Source of the DNA: Rhypophila decipiens
Lineage: Eukaryota; Ascomycota; Sordariomycetes; Sordariales; Naviculisporaceae
Reading direction: 5' to 3'
Assembly (NCBI GenBank): GCA_033297075.1
Contig: MU858065.1
Span: forward strand, 186,001 to 250,000
Length of the DNA: 64,000 nt
The notes beneath the pieces were generated by a model. The model saw only the letters and a program-made list of their open reading frames with translations, was not told the DNA's origin and did not search any database. Below, piece by piece: positions 31,899-45,618 of the stretch. The translations under genes and the position numbers were made by a program. The first letter of the stretch is position 1; every line of letters begins with the position of its first letter.

Positions 31899-34526
31899 TC
31901 AACGTGAATCCTCCAAAGTCAATACGCTGGGATCAACAACACACAACGCTCTCGCCTCCGCCCTAGGCATGGTATAATATTCGGCCCTCCGTTTCTCGTC
32001 GCCCACGGCAAACTCCCAAGTCTTGACGCCCAGTCTAGCCGTCACCACACCAGACAGCAAGCTGGGATACAAGCCCGGGTGCTGCAAGATCTCGGCCTCG
32101 AATGCATTGATGGTCTCTTTGGCCTGGTCGAGATATCTCGGCTCCTGGAGAAGCGTGCCCAGTCTGAAGAGATTCATGACCGATACACCGTTTGTTGAAG
32201 GCTGTGTCTTATCCATGCCGCTCTTGACCCTCAGGATGGTGGTTTTTGACGTCTCGAGTCTGGTGGAATAGAAGCCGCCCGTGTAGGCTTGACGGCGGGT
32301 CGGGTTTACGCGTGACTGTGGGCTGGAAGGAAGGAAGTCATAGAACAGTTCGGTTTGGGTATCTAAGGGAGGGTTTGTCCCCCCGGATTAGCATATGATC
32401 CTTATGAATGGAGCTGGTGGTTGTTGCTTACCTTGTAGCTCCTTTGCCCACTTCAGCCACTCATTCTCAAGAGTGGCCTCGTAGAGGTCAAGCAGACCCT
32501 CGATGAGGAAGGCATAATCATCTGCGAATCCAACGGTCGAGCTCGCATTGTCGAAACAATAAAATCTCCTGAGGAACCTCTTGCCAATTCTTTCATCAAG
32601 GACCCAGAGATTGTTCCTCACAAACTTGGCGGCCGACTTGGCAGCCTGCCAGTATTTGGCGCTCCTGTCAGAGTCCAGCTTCATGATGGCAGCTCCAGCC
32701 CGAGCTAGTGCCGAGATGACCATGCCATTGGTATTAACAACAATCTTTTCATCACGAAGAGGCCGGCCACGCTCCTTTTCCCGATGGGAACGTAGTTTCA
32801 GCTTCGCCTCGCCTATGATCCTCTCTACCTCTAATTCAGGAATTCCAAACTGCCTTGACAGCTCCGCGAAGTTTTTCTTGGCATTGAGTACGTTCTGATT
32901 GATGAACTCGTCGTGAGGATCTTGATCGCGCGGGATGTTCCCATCAGGATGTACGTTCCAATACGTCGCGGCCACAAGGCTCTCATGCTGCTTATCCGCA
33001 TTTTTGCCGCTGACCACGTCGTCAAACTCTCTCCTCGTCCATAGGTAGTACGCACCCTCCCGCATGCTGTTCACGTCGCCCTTTTTCTCAAGCGAGTCAG
33101 CCGCTTCGCTCGAGATAAAGGCTCTTGCTCCGGCCTTGTTCAGATCTTTCAATATATCAGGGCCGGTCAAATAATCTCCCAGCTCCAAAACCACGTCGGC
33201 AAACTCGTCAGTGCATCTCAATCGCTCGGGGCTCTTGTCTCCAGACCCAGAGGTGGACAACCATGCGTCAAGGAACACTCCAAGCAACAAGGCATTATCA
33301 GCAACCATCTTCTCGAAACGGGGCATGCCCCAGTCAGACGTGACGCTATAGCGCATGAAACCTGATCCGACATGATCCCTCAATCCACCGTCCCTTATCC
33401 TCCGGAGAGTACAAAGCGCCATGTCCGTGGCTCTTGTTGTCATGTTCTCGCCCACAACATCTCTCACCTCCTGGGGGAACCAGCTTATCCTCAACAGGAA
33501 AGATAGCCGTGTTGAAAGTGGAAACTTGGCGCCATGCGTAACTAAAAGAAATCCACCATTATCGGGGTCGAACACTTTAGCCACGGCAGTCAGAGCTTCA
33601 TCGACATGGTCGATATCCAAATCCGCCGTGCCGACAAGTGTTGGCCGTGGCTCTCCTCTAGGGGCGTTTGTGGACTGAGATTGTACATTTTCAAAGCTGG
33701 CGAATAAGCGGTCGAAAGATTCGGCATCGGATGTATTGTTCATTGTCAAGCCCGTCATAAGCTCCTCGAGCTGGGGCATAGAGCCAAAGACGCCTTCCTG
33801 TGCAAAATAGAGTAGTTTGGCAAATGATTGGCAGGCCTCCGTTCTGCATAGCTGCTCTTGGTCTTGCCAGTATCCCCAAGTTCTCTTGGCAAGAGCAAGA
33901 AGGTCCTGAGGTGGTTGTTCGATATCGGAATTCGGCGGCCCTGCACCCGCTGACGTCAGGCTTCCGGGGCCAGTCCAGTAGAGTTCCCCGAGGAACGGGT
34001 ATAGGTCAGGTGTGAGGAAAAGGTTCAGAGGCCAGCCTCCGGCACGATTGACTGCTTCTGAGTAGCTCTGGTATATGGTGTCTATATCGGGACGCTCTTC
34101 GCGGTCGATTATGATGGGAATAAAGGCTTCGTTGACGAACTCGGCGAATTGAGGGTTGAAGAACGAGTCTTGGGTGGTTAGGCGGCATTGATGATCTGCT
34201 AGAAATCCAATATGCATAAATATCGGTTTGTTCTCTTCTTTCGCGCGGTAAATGGTGAACTCGTCGAGGAACTGCCATGCTATTGGTATTTCGGCATGGA
34301 GGCGCACATAGGGACTACAGCTCTCGCCAGCCCGATTTTTCAGTTCGGGAAACATCTCGGGCTGCGAAGTGGGTGCCGAGTCTGCTCTGGCGTCGTTGTC
34401 GGTTGTGAGAATGTCACTCGTCGTTGGAACTGATGCAACGGTTGAGATGGGGGCGGCTTGTCCATCGGGCTGGGTCACTTGCCCGTCCTGCTGTCGCTGT
34501 TGCTCCTGGAGCTGTGCTGACATCAT
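31899..34526 (-). CDS. SPATA20/DUF255 thioredoxin-like protein with altered CxxC
   Basis: Two exons join in phase: 34526-32432 and 32362-31899, giving 852 aa. The protein has the SPATA20 (SSP411, bacterial YyaL) layout: an N-terminal thioredoxin-like domain (about residues 60-220; KPIFMHIGF, then IIIDREERPDIDTIYQSY and GGWPLNLFLTPDLYPFLG), followed by a long alpha/alpha-barrel related to N-acylglucosamine epimerase/glycosidase-like folds. C-terminal hallmarks are VNTNGMVISALARAG, FADDYAFLIEGLLDLYEATL and the exon-2 block GMDKTQPSTNGVSVMNLFRLG. Family members normally have a CHxC-type redox motif; here the first cysteine is aspartate (ADHQC). Biochemical function is unknown in any organism that I can cite. 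The first ~50 residues are Gln/Pro-rich and the exact start is uncertain (two adjacent ATGs). Confidence 0.92.
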
Positions 34527-37436
34527 CTTGATGGAGTCAGGTGAGCGCTCTCACCGAGAGTTTTTCTTAGGACGACAGAGATGGCGATGGGAGAGAAGGA
34601 GCCGTCGAGTTGAGGTCAGTTAACCAGCAAGGTGCGTGATCAATCGGCAGGTGTGGATGTCCGTGGCCGGTCGCCGGGCAGCTAGCAGGTCCACAGTTGA
34701 CGTGCGGGGTGACTGCCGGAAGTCGTGGCCGAGTCTCTGGGCTTAAGAATCGCAGGCACGTCTTTATGATGTCGGAAGGAAAGATAGGGCGAGAAACAGA
34801 GCTGTGATCCTTCTGTGACAAGATTCGCGACAAAGTTGCAGAGAAAGGAAAGAACCGTTCAATCATGGTATGAAGATGTCCCATGGAAGCCTTGCGATCC
34901 AGGCCCCAGGGTGGGGGGCCCCACCAAGACGACATCATACGTATCAACCACATGCAGATGTCTTATCGCCCACGGTGATGCGACGCACATCGGTAAGCAC
35001 CACACAGTGTTTATGGCAGTGGACGGGAAGTTATCGTAATGGAACCCCAAGTTCGGTGCCGGCTTCGTCAAAGGAAACAGATTGCGGCTCACTCCCGAGA
35101 ATGATTACCCATACTGGTATAATATATACCTGGTCGGGCAATCACCATTTCACCACCTGGATTCTTGCTGCCTGAGGCTACAACTCTCTCTCGGATGTCG
35201 TGGACAGACGGACGGTCCGCCGCCCTTCGATATCATAACTCACGCAATCCATCATCACGCTTCACTCCAAGTCACAAATAGAAAATGGCAGTTTAAATGG
35301 TGGCTTTTCTCCTTATCGGCGGCTGCTCCCGAGATGGCCAATAGCGCCAAGACGTCGCCGGCGGGAAGCTGGCTCCAGTATATAACAATGTCTTTGTTTT
35401 TGACTCTTTGACAACTCCAAAGGTCGGTCTCAATATGCCCTCGATATCAGCTTCTGGCGTCGAGTCTTTATATTCTCTCCAACAGTGTCTTGGAGGGCGT
35501 AAGCAACTGCCTCATATTATATCTGCCATCACATGGCCGGTAGCCCGGCCATAGCCAACACGCCATGAAACCTCAGACCAGCCGGAAACCAACGTCAAGA
35601 TAAAACAACACAAAAGCAAGTCAGAACCCAAATTCCACGTCACCCACAAGTTCAAAGTCCGAGAAACAAGCCATGTTCCGTTTAAGGTATCCATAGAGCC
35701 GCGGTATCTCGGATCTAAATTTCCCTGGCCCCCAGCCAGGCCAGCAAACACCATGTGGTCAGAATCTTAAAAACTCTCTTGCTCCTTCCTCCATGCTCAG
35801 CTATCCCCATTTCGCATCGTCATGACCGACATGTGCCAGCCAAAACGTGGAAACCATGAGCATAATGAACGATATGATCTACGGCGTCCGATCCACGCGG
35901 GCCGTCTCCATCCAGCCCACATCATCACCGCCTCTTCCTTCCCGCGATAAGGTTATTCGAACCACATGACAACTGAAATTCAACAGAACCAAATATACAA
36001 AATATAAAAGTAAATCTAGGATTATGATTCACGCCAGAGAACTTCATAGTTACTAGGCAGTTCCACTCACAAGATAATCACCACAGGAGAAAAAAAGAAA
36101 CAAAACGAACAACTCACAAGAATATCATCCGTCTATTTTGCTTCAGATCAAACAAGATGTAGAAAACTCAACCGCGTAAGCAATAAGCCTCGTAATACTC
36201 ATCCCATCCATAATCCCTCAGCAGAGTCCACAGACTTCACAGACTTCATAACCTTCCGTCTTCATCCGCAATATATCCATTCTTCGTCGGATTCGTCCCG
36301 TACACCAGAAGCACACAAAAACCCTAAAATCCAACTTGAACCATCCATCAACCCTTGACATCATGTCAAACCCAACCAAATTCCCCAGATAAACGCAGTG
36401 TTGGCAGGTATCCGTATGGCAAGGCGAAAAGCATGACGCAACACCTACACACAAGCATACATTATCCGCCAAGTACAAGAGCAAGACAGACACAGAAGCA
36501 GCGCACATACAAAGTGTTCAAAGTGGACAAAGCACAACCCCCCAACAAGGCATCTACACCCGAAGGAGAAAAAAGAACAGTAAATCATACCAAATGGTGG
36601 CAAATTGAACAATGCTCAGACCGAATGGTAGGGAGGCTGCCACTAAGGCAGGTAAGGCTTTCTATCTACTCATCGGGGTAAATGACAAAGGGGAACAAGC
36701 AACAAAACCAACCACCGTCATCATCATCAGTTGTTCGCGTACACAAATCACCGCTCAAAGTCAAACCGAGTCCAAAGTCACCCATACAAACGACACGTCA
36801 AGCCAAAGAACCTGGAACAACATGCATCCCAAAAAAAAATTCTGTTCGGTCTTGCGTACTTGCTCATTGTTTCGGGTAAAGAAACAAATGAACAGGTGCG
36901 TGTTATCATAAGTATGTACTTGGAAGAGAAGAAGCAGGCCACAAACAACCACCCCTCACATCTCCTTCTTCCTCATTCCAAAGCAATTGTAAGCACTAAA
37001 TCCACCCTGAATTCATGACGTCGTCAATTGTGTCGAGATCTTTGCAGTTTGCCGGAGGACACCAGCAAATCACCTATACACATGTTTGTCCCGACAGAGA
37101 AAACCAGTCATGACCACACGGCGACGCCCTTCTTGATTTTGCATACCCTTGTCTGAAGGCTGTGGATATGGACAAATGCCTGAAATGTTGCTAGAAAAGA
37201 AAGAGATCTTCCCGCCCCGCGCATTTTGTAGGAAACAAGAAACGAAGAAAAAAAGATGACCCGAATCGAAAGAAATGAAGTGGTCCAAAAAAGGCGACCA
37301 AGTTGCAGATTTATACAGCTTTACGAAGCGAAGAGGAAAGACCTGATGCCGCCGTATGGTATGAAGATTGTTTCCCGGTCAAGGCGAATTCGAGAGTTTG
37401 TTGCCCATCATCTCGCGCCACCGTTAACAGGTTGAT
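34527..37436. other. 2.9 kb intergenic region, no gene seen
   Basis: 5' flank of the SPATA20-like gene and 3' flank of the CAP gene. Short frames such as 35512-35754 (minus) have no recognisable content. The sequence at 35.9-37.0 kb is A-rich on the plus strand and resembles long untranslated sequence. Confidence 0.55.
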
Positions 37437-38478
37437 TTAAGAGGTAAATACGGTCGCGGCGCCTTGAGGAGCCAAGACGTTGTTGGGGTACTGGCCGCCC
37501 ATGTTACCTATCTCAAAGTTAGCGAATGCTGAGAGTATACACATGTAGCAAGGTCACTTACCGGCAGGGTAGTAGTTGCACACGGTGTAGAACGAGCCCA
37601 TGCCCTGAACCATGGTATTGGGAGCGCAGTACTGCGTGTAGCAGCCGACCTGCTTGGTACCCTTCCAGACCATCTGCGAGAAGTGGCCCCAGTCATGGAA
37701 GGCCGACGTGTCGGGGTTGGGGTTGCCGTAGTTGCTGCGGGGGTACTTGTTGATTTCACCATTGTACCAGCCACCATTGACACCCGCAGTCATCGCCTTG
37801 GTGGTGCCGCTGGGGTTGGCATTGGAGGAGCCGGACATGGCGAGATTCTGGCCATAGCCACCACCACCGGGAGAACTGTTGCATATTGTTAGTGCGTTAT
37901 ATATAAAGAGCTATTTAGGGATCAAGAACATACAGATCGTGCTTGAAGACGCAAGACTGAGCAGTCTGCCGCGCATACTGGGCGTGTTGGTCGCTCCAGG
38001 TCAAGTCACCGGCCGAGTGGTTGGAGCGGTGAACATTGTGGTAGTGGAGAGCGAGGCTGATGTAGTCATCGCCAACAGGCGCAGCCGCCGGAGGAGGAGG
38101 CGGGGGAGGAGGAGCCGGAGCGGCAGGTGGGGCAGGCTGCTCCTTCACTGGCTCGGGAGCAGGCGGGGCCGGCTCCGGTGTCGGCTCGGGAGCAGGAGGA
38201 GGGGGTGGTGGAGGAGGTGGCGGCGGGGGAGGAGGAGGAGCCGCCGAAGAAGTGGTTGGCTCAGGAGGAGGTGGGGGAGGAGCCTCGGAAGAAGTCGACG
38301 GCTCAGGAGCGGGAGTCGGGGCAACGTGCTGGCCACGGAAGAACTGGGGTTCACCAGTAACGGTAACGGTGACATACTCGGTCTCGTAGGCGATCTCAGT
38401 GACCAGATCGCGCTTGAGAGGACCGGCAGATGCCAGGAGAGCGGCGCCAGAGGCGGCAAGGAAGAGTGAGACCTTCAT
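37437..38478 (-). CDS. Secreted CAP/PR-1-like protein with polyproline linker
   Basis: Three exons join in phase: 38478-37934, 37875-37562 and 37507-37437, giving 309 aa. A signal peptide (MKVSLFLAASGAALLASAG) is followed by a KR processing-type site and a Thr/Val-rich segment. A ~75-residue proline/alanine linker with a run of more than a dozen prolines comes next. The CAP domain begins near residue 145: HYHNVHRSNHSAGDLTWSD, HFSQMVWKGTKQVGC (CAP motif 1 region) and VCNYYPAGN (CAP motif 2). Fungal CAP/Pry proteins are secreted and bind sterols or fatty acids; some act in host interaction. The cysteines expected for the disulphide-bonded core are present. Exon 3 supplies only the final GNMGGQYPNNVLAPQ segment. 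Confidence 0.93.
38160..38310 (-). repeat. Purine-rich polyproline/alanine coding tract
   Basis: The plus strand here is almost entirely G/A/C with many runs of three or more G (for example at 38,196-38,240). It encodes the proline run of the CAP protein on the minus strand. The G-runs could form G-quadruplexes and are prone to length change. Confidence 0.8.
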
Positions 38479-41400
38479 ATTGAATGTTGGTTTCCAAGGA
38501 ATTTCTATAGTCGAGTGATGTTAGCTTGTATTTCTCGTTGACGTCCTGCGTCAGTCGTAAAGGTGGAAGGTGCAAGATTGTGCAAGTGGATTGTGCGTTG
38601 GTGTTCATCCACAAACCGTCAGGCAGGAAGACAGAGCATTTAAGCGGACAGCGCAATGAAGCACCTCCATCAGAAAGCCGATTGTTTTCCCAACCTGCTG
38701 CTGTCCTTTGTCCCATTCCTTTCCCTTTCCACGACCCTCGTTAAAGGATGTTGTTTCAGGAACAGGCAAGGACGGCTTGCGATGATGACGATGGAGAACA
38801 AAGGCATTGTAATAAGAAACGTACCTTGAATGGATGGATGATAATGGCAGTATCCAGCAAGAAAGCGTTCCAAGAATGGCGGGGTGAAGGTGAGCTTATA
38901 TGGATTTCTTTCTCAGAGCCAGCCGGGGCGTCAGCACTGCTGCTTTCCGATATCCTTCGAGGATGTCGGCGTGATCGTGTACTCGAAATGAGCGTGGTAG
39001 GACAACCGAGTAAGGAAGGTTGCCGGTTGATCGAGATACTGATCTACTTGTTCTGCTCCGAGCACCTGTTTCAAAGGCGACCAAAGGAGGGACAAGAGAG
39101 AGACGGAGAGACAGGTCTCGATCGGGGTTCACGGATGATCAAGTCACAAACAACCACAAACTTGAGGCTGAGTGCAAGGTGGATGCCGGGGAGGCGGAGA
39201 GAATTGATCGTGGGTAAAAAGAAGGGTTATCGAGAGTAAGTAAGCTATTTGAAGGAGTGTGTAGAATTCGCCAAAAAGCAAACACCAAAAGCCGGTTCGA
39301 AAGGAGTGAACGAAGTAGGTCGGCGGAAGGGTCGCAAAGGGCGAATGTTGTGTAAGGGAAACCGACGAACGGCGGTTTGTAGTGGTTTTAAAAGGAATGA
39401 CTGGAGGTGAATGGATGACGGTGGGTGGAGAAAGGTTGAGAAAGGGTGAAGGAGGAAAGAAAGCCAGGTGAAGGCCACGAAAATGGACAGGGCGCTGCTG
39501 CAGACTGCAGGAACAGCAGAAGAATCCAGGAACCACCCGCCGCCGTTTGCTCTCTCTTTGCGTGTGAACTGTGAACCTGGTCCAGGCCGTCCTGAGTGGA
39601 GCACTTCCAGATGAGGTGGGATTAAAGTGGGGCAGCAGCTTGTGTAATTCAAGACGGGGGTCTTGGCCCCGTCAGGAAATCGAGAACTTTTAGGGGGCCT
39701 GGGGGGCTCTCTGAGGCAAATCCCGGCATGTCAGCCCTGGTCGTTGTCCTTTCCCACCGGTTGCCCCTTCCACTTCCAGTCCGCCCTCCGCAATTCAGAT
39801 CCGCATCGTGAGCGGTCCACAAAATGAAGCACAGCAGCCAGCTTCGGATCCAAGCATCGTGAATTCGTCATGGGTGCGGGGTGTAAAATTAACAGGACAG
39901 GACGACTGACACGAATGACAACATGATGGGATGGCGCTCACGGATAAGGTCTGCATGGTGAAGGTGATTGATCACAGAGGGCGTCAGTGAGGTCAGCAAA
40001 TTGAATGTGTAATGTACGGAAAAGGGAAGTCATCGTCAATGGTCACAGCGGCTCGCTCACCAGAGTCGCCACGCTTGCGCACACTCTAGTCTCTATAACC
40101 GTCAATAATCTGGCTCCCAGCTGGCAAGAGATCGATGTGGCGTGGCCTATCCGGAGAGACATCACAGAGGATTCACCTGCCCGATAACAATGCTACACGT
40201 ATGCTCGCAGTGAACTTCAGATACCATCCTCGCTCGTGGGACGGCCATCCTCATGGCCAGTTGACCACAAAGAAAAACTGTCAGGTGCTTGGTGTTTATT
40301 CCTGCTGATGAACACCTCTCGGTGTGAGAGGGAGCTCGCAGCGGCTCTTCATTTCAGAACAATCAAGGGATTTGCAGCAATTGGCTCCTGGGATGCCAGT
40401 ATCTTCCCAAGAGTTCATCTCAAGTTTGGAACCCTTTTCCCAATCCCCCTTTCTTGGGCAGCATCTTGCTAAAGACACGCCCCCTCCTGCTGAGAACCGT
40501 CTGCCGAATCAGCGGCGTCGATATCCTCGACCCCTGTCTTACCCCTTGCCAGTTTCCTGGTTTGGCTCATCACCAACCAATCTGGCCAATCTGGTACCTG
40601 CAGTGGTTGCGGGGGGTGCTGCGGCTTATGGGGGGGTGTGTTGAAATCAGAATACCCCCAGATGGCGCCAACACGAGCTACAGATTGCGATGGAAGCCCC
40701 TTGCTGAAACGACGCTAATTTGGACGGAAATTGAAATTGGATTACGGATATGGCAGTTCGTAAACAGTACCTAAACTCGGCGCTCCACACGGGAGCTAAC
40801 AGATTGCCTGCTTATTTCACACTTTATTTTGTTAGCGTCCTATCATGATCCAAGGGGGAAGGTCAGAATCTGTCAATTATTCATTGGGAAAATATATTTG
40901 GCTGCAACATTCCCATCAAACTGTTCCATTTTATAGCTCCAGTCCTTGCCTTGCCATGGATTGCCATAACTCGCTTGTTTTCTCCATCATTGAAAAGCGA
41001 AATGAATCGGTGGCAGTTGACCTTGCCGCCGCCGTCCAGTGCCCATAGAGGACGGCGTCCGACATCTTTCTGTGCGACCCAGTGGGAGGAGGAGCCGACG
41101 ACGCCAAACTCCAGTCCGTGTCTCGGTCAAGACCCGCTTGCTGACAGCAGACAGCTCGATATATCGGGTTTCGACAGCCCCAAGGCCAATGGATGGGCTT
41201 CACGACTTCTGTTTGTGTTCAAGTCCCAAGAGTTTTTGTGTCGCGAAGTGACTGAGACCCCGCCAGGCGAGTCGTCGGAACTCATGCGTTTTGTTTGCTT
41301 GGAGAGGTTGAGGACCCGGCCTGAATCGTGGGCTGAAGCTGTCCCTGGGACGATGACCCCTGCATCACCCCCCCGGACCAACCCGCAAACCTTAAAACTT

Positions 41401-44400
41401 GTCCATGTCGTCAAATTTGGTTACGCCTTTTCCCGCGCTGTATCCGTTTTTGCTGGGGCGTTTCTTGAATCGACTCCTGTGAATCCTCTCCATGGTTTGA
41501 ATGAGTGCTGTAAATCAATGCGTCCAGGCTTGTGGCAGACAGCTAACAACGTTTCGCAACATTTTCTGGCGGTAATTACAGGCATATGCGTGCCATGGGG
41601 AGAGTTTTCGCTTCTGCAGTTTCAGACTTTGCTTTTTCGGCTCCACCAATGATATGCTGTTTTCTTTCTCCCCTTGACCTTGTCCCACCAGACGATCAAC
41701 GGTGCCTGTGAAAAGTGACGAGCATCCTGTGATTTCTGATTCTCACATGTGCCGCCTCTCGAGGTCCTGTCATCAGTTTATCAACCAACAAAACTCTACG
41801 TATTTGGATTCAGTAAATAAAGTGTGGAATCCTTCCCGTCAACGGCAAAGGCTCACGGTGAGCAAAGTTTGGTAAAACGCTTAAATTTAGAGTGTCAACC
41901 CGCACCGCATCAGTGCAGCTTTCCAAATTCCATCAACGGCGCAGCCCATGTCGGGTGCTACCCCCACCACCAACAAATCCAGAGCGACACTAAATTCGGC
42001 AACGACGAAAGACCTCACCCTTCGAGCCATTGAACAATCACCACGACACCAAGACAGACTATTCGCATGTTTTTTACACAATAGGCGGCATAGGTGTCTG
42101 TTCCACGCGTGGTATTCCCAACCTGGCTGGTTGGCTGCCGATCCCAGACCAGACCAAACAATCCGTGATCTCCGAAACAGAGGTGGCCGGGACAAGGTCG
42201 CTTCTCCCACCCTTGGGCGCGTCCTGTCTCTCGACCTCCGCAGGCCGTACCCAGCGGTTGGGTTAACGATACCGAGTATTTACCCAATGGATTGTGACGA
42301 GTTTTGCGCGCATTCTTACCTCTGACGTCAATCACCAGCCGCATTCTCTTCGGTGGCCCGGCGGGTTGGGAGCGATTTTCAGCCTCTTTTGTGAGGGAGG
42401 CTTCCAGGTTTCTCCATACTCGGTATCAGCCTCACATTCCGCCAGCTTTTCACCACCACTGCTCGCCCTGAACAACCGTGAATGTCTTGCCTCTCGCTTG
42501 ACAAAGCCCTGAATAAACACTTTCAGGACCTGACGATCCCTCTGTATGGAGGAGGTGCTACATGCCACTGCCACCTATGTCACTGTGCCACGACATGGAC
42601 AGCTTTTTGGTTGATTTTCCCGAATCTGTTTCCCGCTGTCGACACAACATGTTGAGCAACGTGGTGGTCGACCTGGGCCATTCCTCCCATTGGATCCGGC
42701 ACAGGTCCCTGAACCCGCTCCCGCTGTCGAGAATAACAGCAACTTACCATCACACATTGCGAGTTGGAGCCCATTGGCTGACTTGAGTATTTTCCCCTTT
42801 CGAGCTGTGTGCTTTCTACTAACCAGCCCGTACAAGGCTTGAAAAGAGAGCCCAATTGCTTGGAGTGCGTGGGTGCTCACTTACACTGGATGGCCGTTTG
42901 CCGTGCCCGACGAGGAACCTGACAGGCCCGCGTCGTCGGCCTAGTGTCGTGTCGTGTCTTGTTGCACTCTTGCTGTCAAGAATTGATCCCTAATTGGATG
43001 ACTGGGCAAAGAATCAGACCATTAGAAGGATCATGCCCACGCTAAGTTTGGAAGAAATCCAACTCTAGCCCGTACGCACGTTGCTCAAGAGGTGGTTTTT
43101 GACCTTTGCCCCTCCTCCTTTCCAACATCAATCCCTCCAGAGACACAGACTGCCTCCTCCGTACGGTACTCAAGGTATTCACACTATCTTCCGACACCCG
43201 ACGGGAACGGGTGCCTGCATCGGATCGCATCGCCTCGCCTTGCCTTTGCCTTACTGACCTGCTTGTCCGTGACCTCGTGTACCCGGTATTGTTTGTCTGG
43301 CTCGCATACTTCTCTTCCCCCAAGATCTTTTTGGTCTTTCCTCTTCCCGGTTCTTCTTGCCGTTCGGGATATATATTCCGTCCTACGGCGGTACCAACTC
43401 TTCTTTTGACGGGCAGATAAACCTACACTGTTACACTTGGAGCATTATATCTTCTACATTGCTGCTCTTAGAGTATCTAAATCCCATGCAGGAGGAGACA
43501 CTCTGACAACGCATTGAGCAATCGGAAAAAGAGGACCGGTAGACTACATTCACCACTTGCATGTGTATAAGATCTATGCAAGTTTTCTTTTGTGTTTCTC
43601 CGGCTTTGCCGAAAGGGCGGGCAGAGGTCATGCTTCCACGGCGCTTACCACATACGGAATTGGCTCTATGGTATATCAGAGAGAGCAAGGGACTATGAGC
43701 TCCGTAAAGTGACTCACAGTGTGTACGTAAGGCAGGTAACTAGCCGGCTACTCGGATCCTGTCTCTCTGGCTGGTTCCAGTCTGTAATGATCTAGATGTT
43801 GTCTGACTGACGTGGGTGGCTACTGGGACTGACATGGCTATGGTCCCCATCTGTCATGTGTGTCTCGAGTCACTGCGTGTCAGAAGCCTAGCACAATAGA
43901 CGATGGAAGAATTGATAAGCCATGACTAATTCCGGGGATGAATTACACAGCCATAGTATATCCCAACATCAAGAAAGGACCCAAACCTCGATCTCCCTGT
44001 TTGTGCTCGGTCCATGACTGATCGAGCAGGACCGAATATCCCTGGTTGAGGTAACAGAAGAAGGAAAGAACCTTCTACGGACAAAATTCGGAATGAATGC
44101 AGAGAACGGTGACCGACTAGTAGTCTGGGGTTCAGATCAAGGTATCACGAGATAGAGTAAGTTGGATAGGCAGATAAATCACGATTAGGGTTTGATAGCA
44201 AGCTCGCACGGCTATACGTAACAAGGTCACCACTCAGAGGGCCTGGCTAACCATGAGAATTTCACAGACCACATTACTCAAGACACGTCTAGTATCACGG
44301 AGAATAAAGGGTTCTGGGTGACGGGCGAGTGGTACAGACCGTGGACCGAGACACTTTCTTCGGTGCTTGTATGCATGGAACAAATCCACGAGCCGAGGTT

Positions 44401-44425
44401 GAGCTCTTGGGCCACCTTTGATATT

Positions 44426-44612
44426 ATTCTTCTTGATGGAATAGCTTCTAGAAAGGGAAATCCATGGGATATCCTGGTTGCGGTGAGTGGTATTCTTCTT
44501 GATTGAATAACTTCTAGAAAATCAAATCTATGGTATATCCTTGTCGAGGTGAATGATCTCCTTGACTGAATAGCTTCTAGAAAAGCAAATCTATGGTATA
44601 TCCTTGTTGAGG
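44426..44612 (+). repeat. Tandem repeat, ~66 bp unit, about 2.8 copies
   Basis: Three consecutive diverged units each run from 'ttcttgatTgaataGcttctagaa' through 'aaatctatggtatatcc' to 'ttgttgagg'. They start near 44,426, 44,492 and 44,556. A weak fourth trace ('atatccctggttgagg') lies at about 44,035-44,050. It is non-coding. Confidence 0.8.
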
Positions 44613-45618
44613 AACTTCAGATTCCCGAACTGGACAGGAAGTTGATAGCCATGTGGAAGTCTGGAAGCTTGTTAGCTTGTTGTGTCTCGTCTTGGGGGGC
44701 TGTCGACGTGGTGACGGAGACGGACCGTTGCCATCATCTTTGGAAATAAAGTTAGAGTCACGGTTTCGCAATAAGCATTTAGATAATATTCCATTATGAC
44801 AATGGGGCTCATCATATTCTGTCACCTATCCAATGTCAGCAGACACTTGTGGGTTCACCTCGATATCTTACCCATACTGTGCTTAGAGCTCAAGTTCTGT
44901 ACTCCGTACCAGATGCCTTTTGTGTTTAGTACTGAACCTCGCTTACACACTCACCCCTTGATCACTGCCACAGGATAGAAATAAAATCGGATTATCATTT
45001 TTTGAATCAACAAGATCAGCCACATGGCAATTTGTGAGTGAAAGATGACAATAGAATAAGGTCAGCAAGTTTGAGAAAAAATGTTTGAGTTTACATGTCT
45101 GACTGAGCGACCCCCTTGTTTGAGACTGAGCACGGAGGCTGAGACTCCCACCCCCTTCTTTCTTCTTTTCTTCTTTCTAACCTTCTTTTTCTCCGCCCCG
45201 CCCTCAGCTTTTTTGCTCAATGTTTCGGGTGGCTTTTTGAGTACGTACATAGGCGTAAAAATTCCAGCCTCTATTCCGCCTCTCCGCGGTCCGGCCGCTT
45301 CATTCAATAATAAGGCTGCATTGCGGACGTTAAAAAAAAGGGGAAATATTTACACCCCCTTATTTTTGTTTGGATCGACAGTGGCGTCACGTGGCTACCT
45401 TATCTCCATATCGATATCTAACGTCGTCAGCAGCTGTGCGTATCGTGTGTGCTTTGTCCTCTAACCATGACGTGAGTAACACCTGCAAGGGCGGCGTGTA
45501 CGTCGGTTTCCCCCCAAGTCTTTAGAGACACTGAAAAGCTACGACAGTACGGTTTCTTGTACATAATACCCAATCAACGCCCATCGAGATGTCTAGCTGG
45601 TGCAACCCACCACCTATC

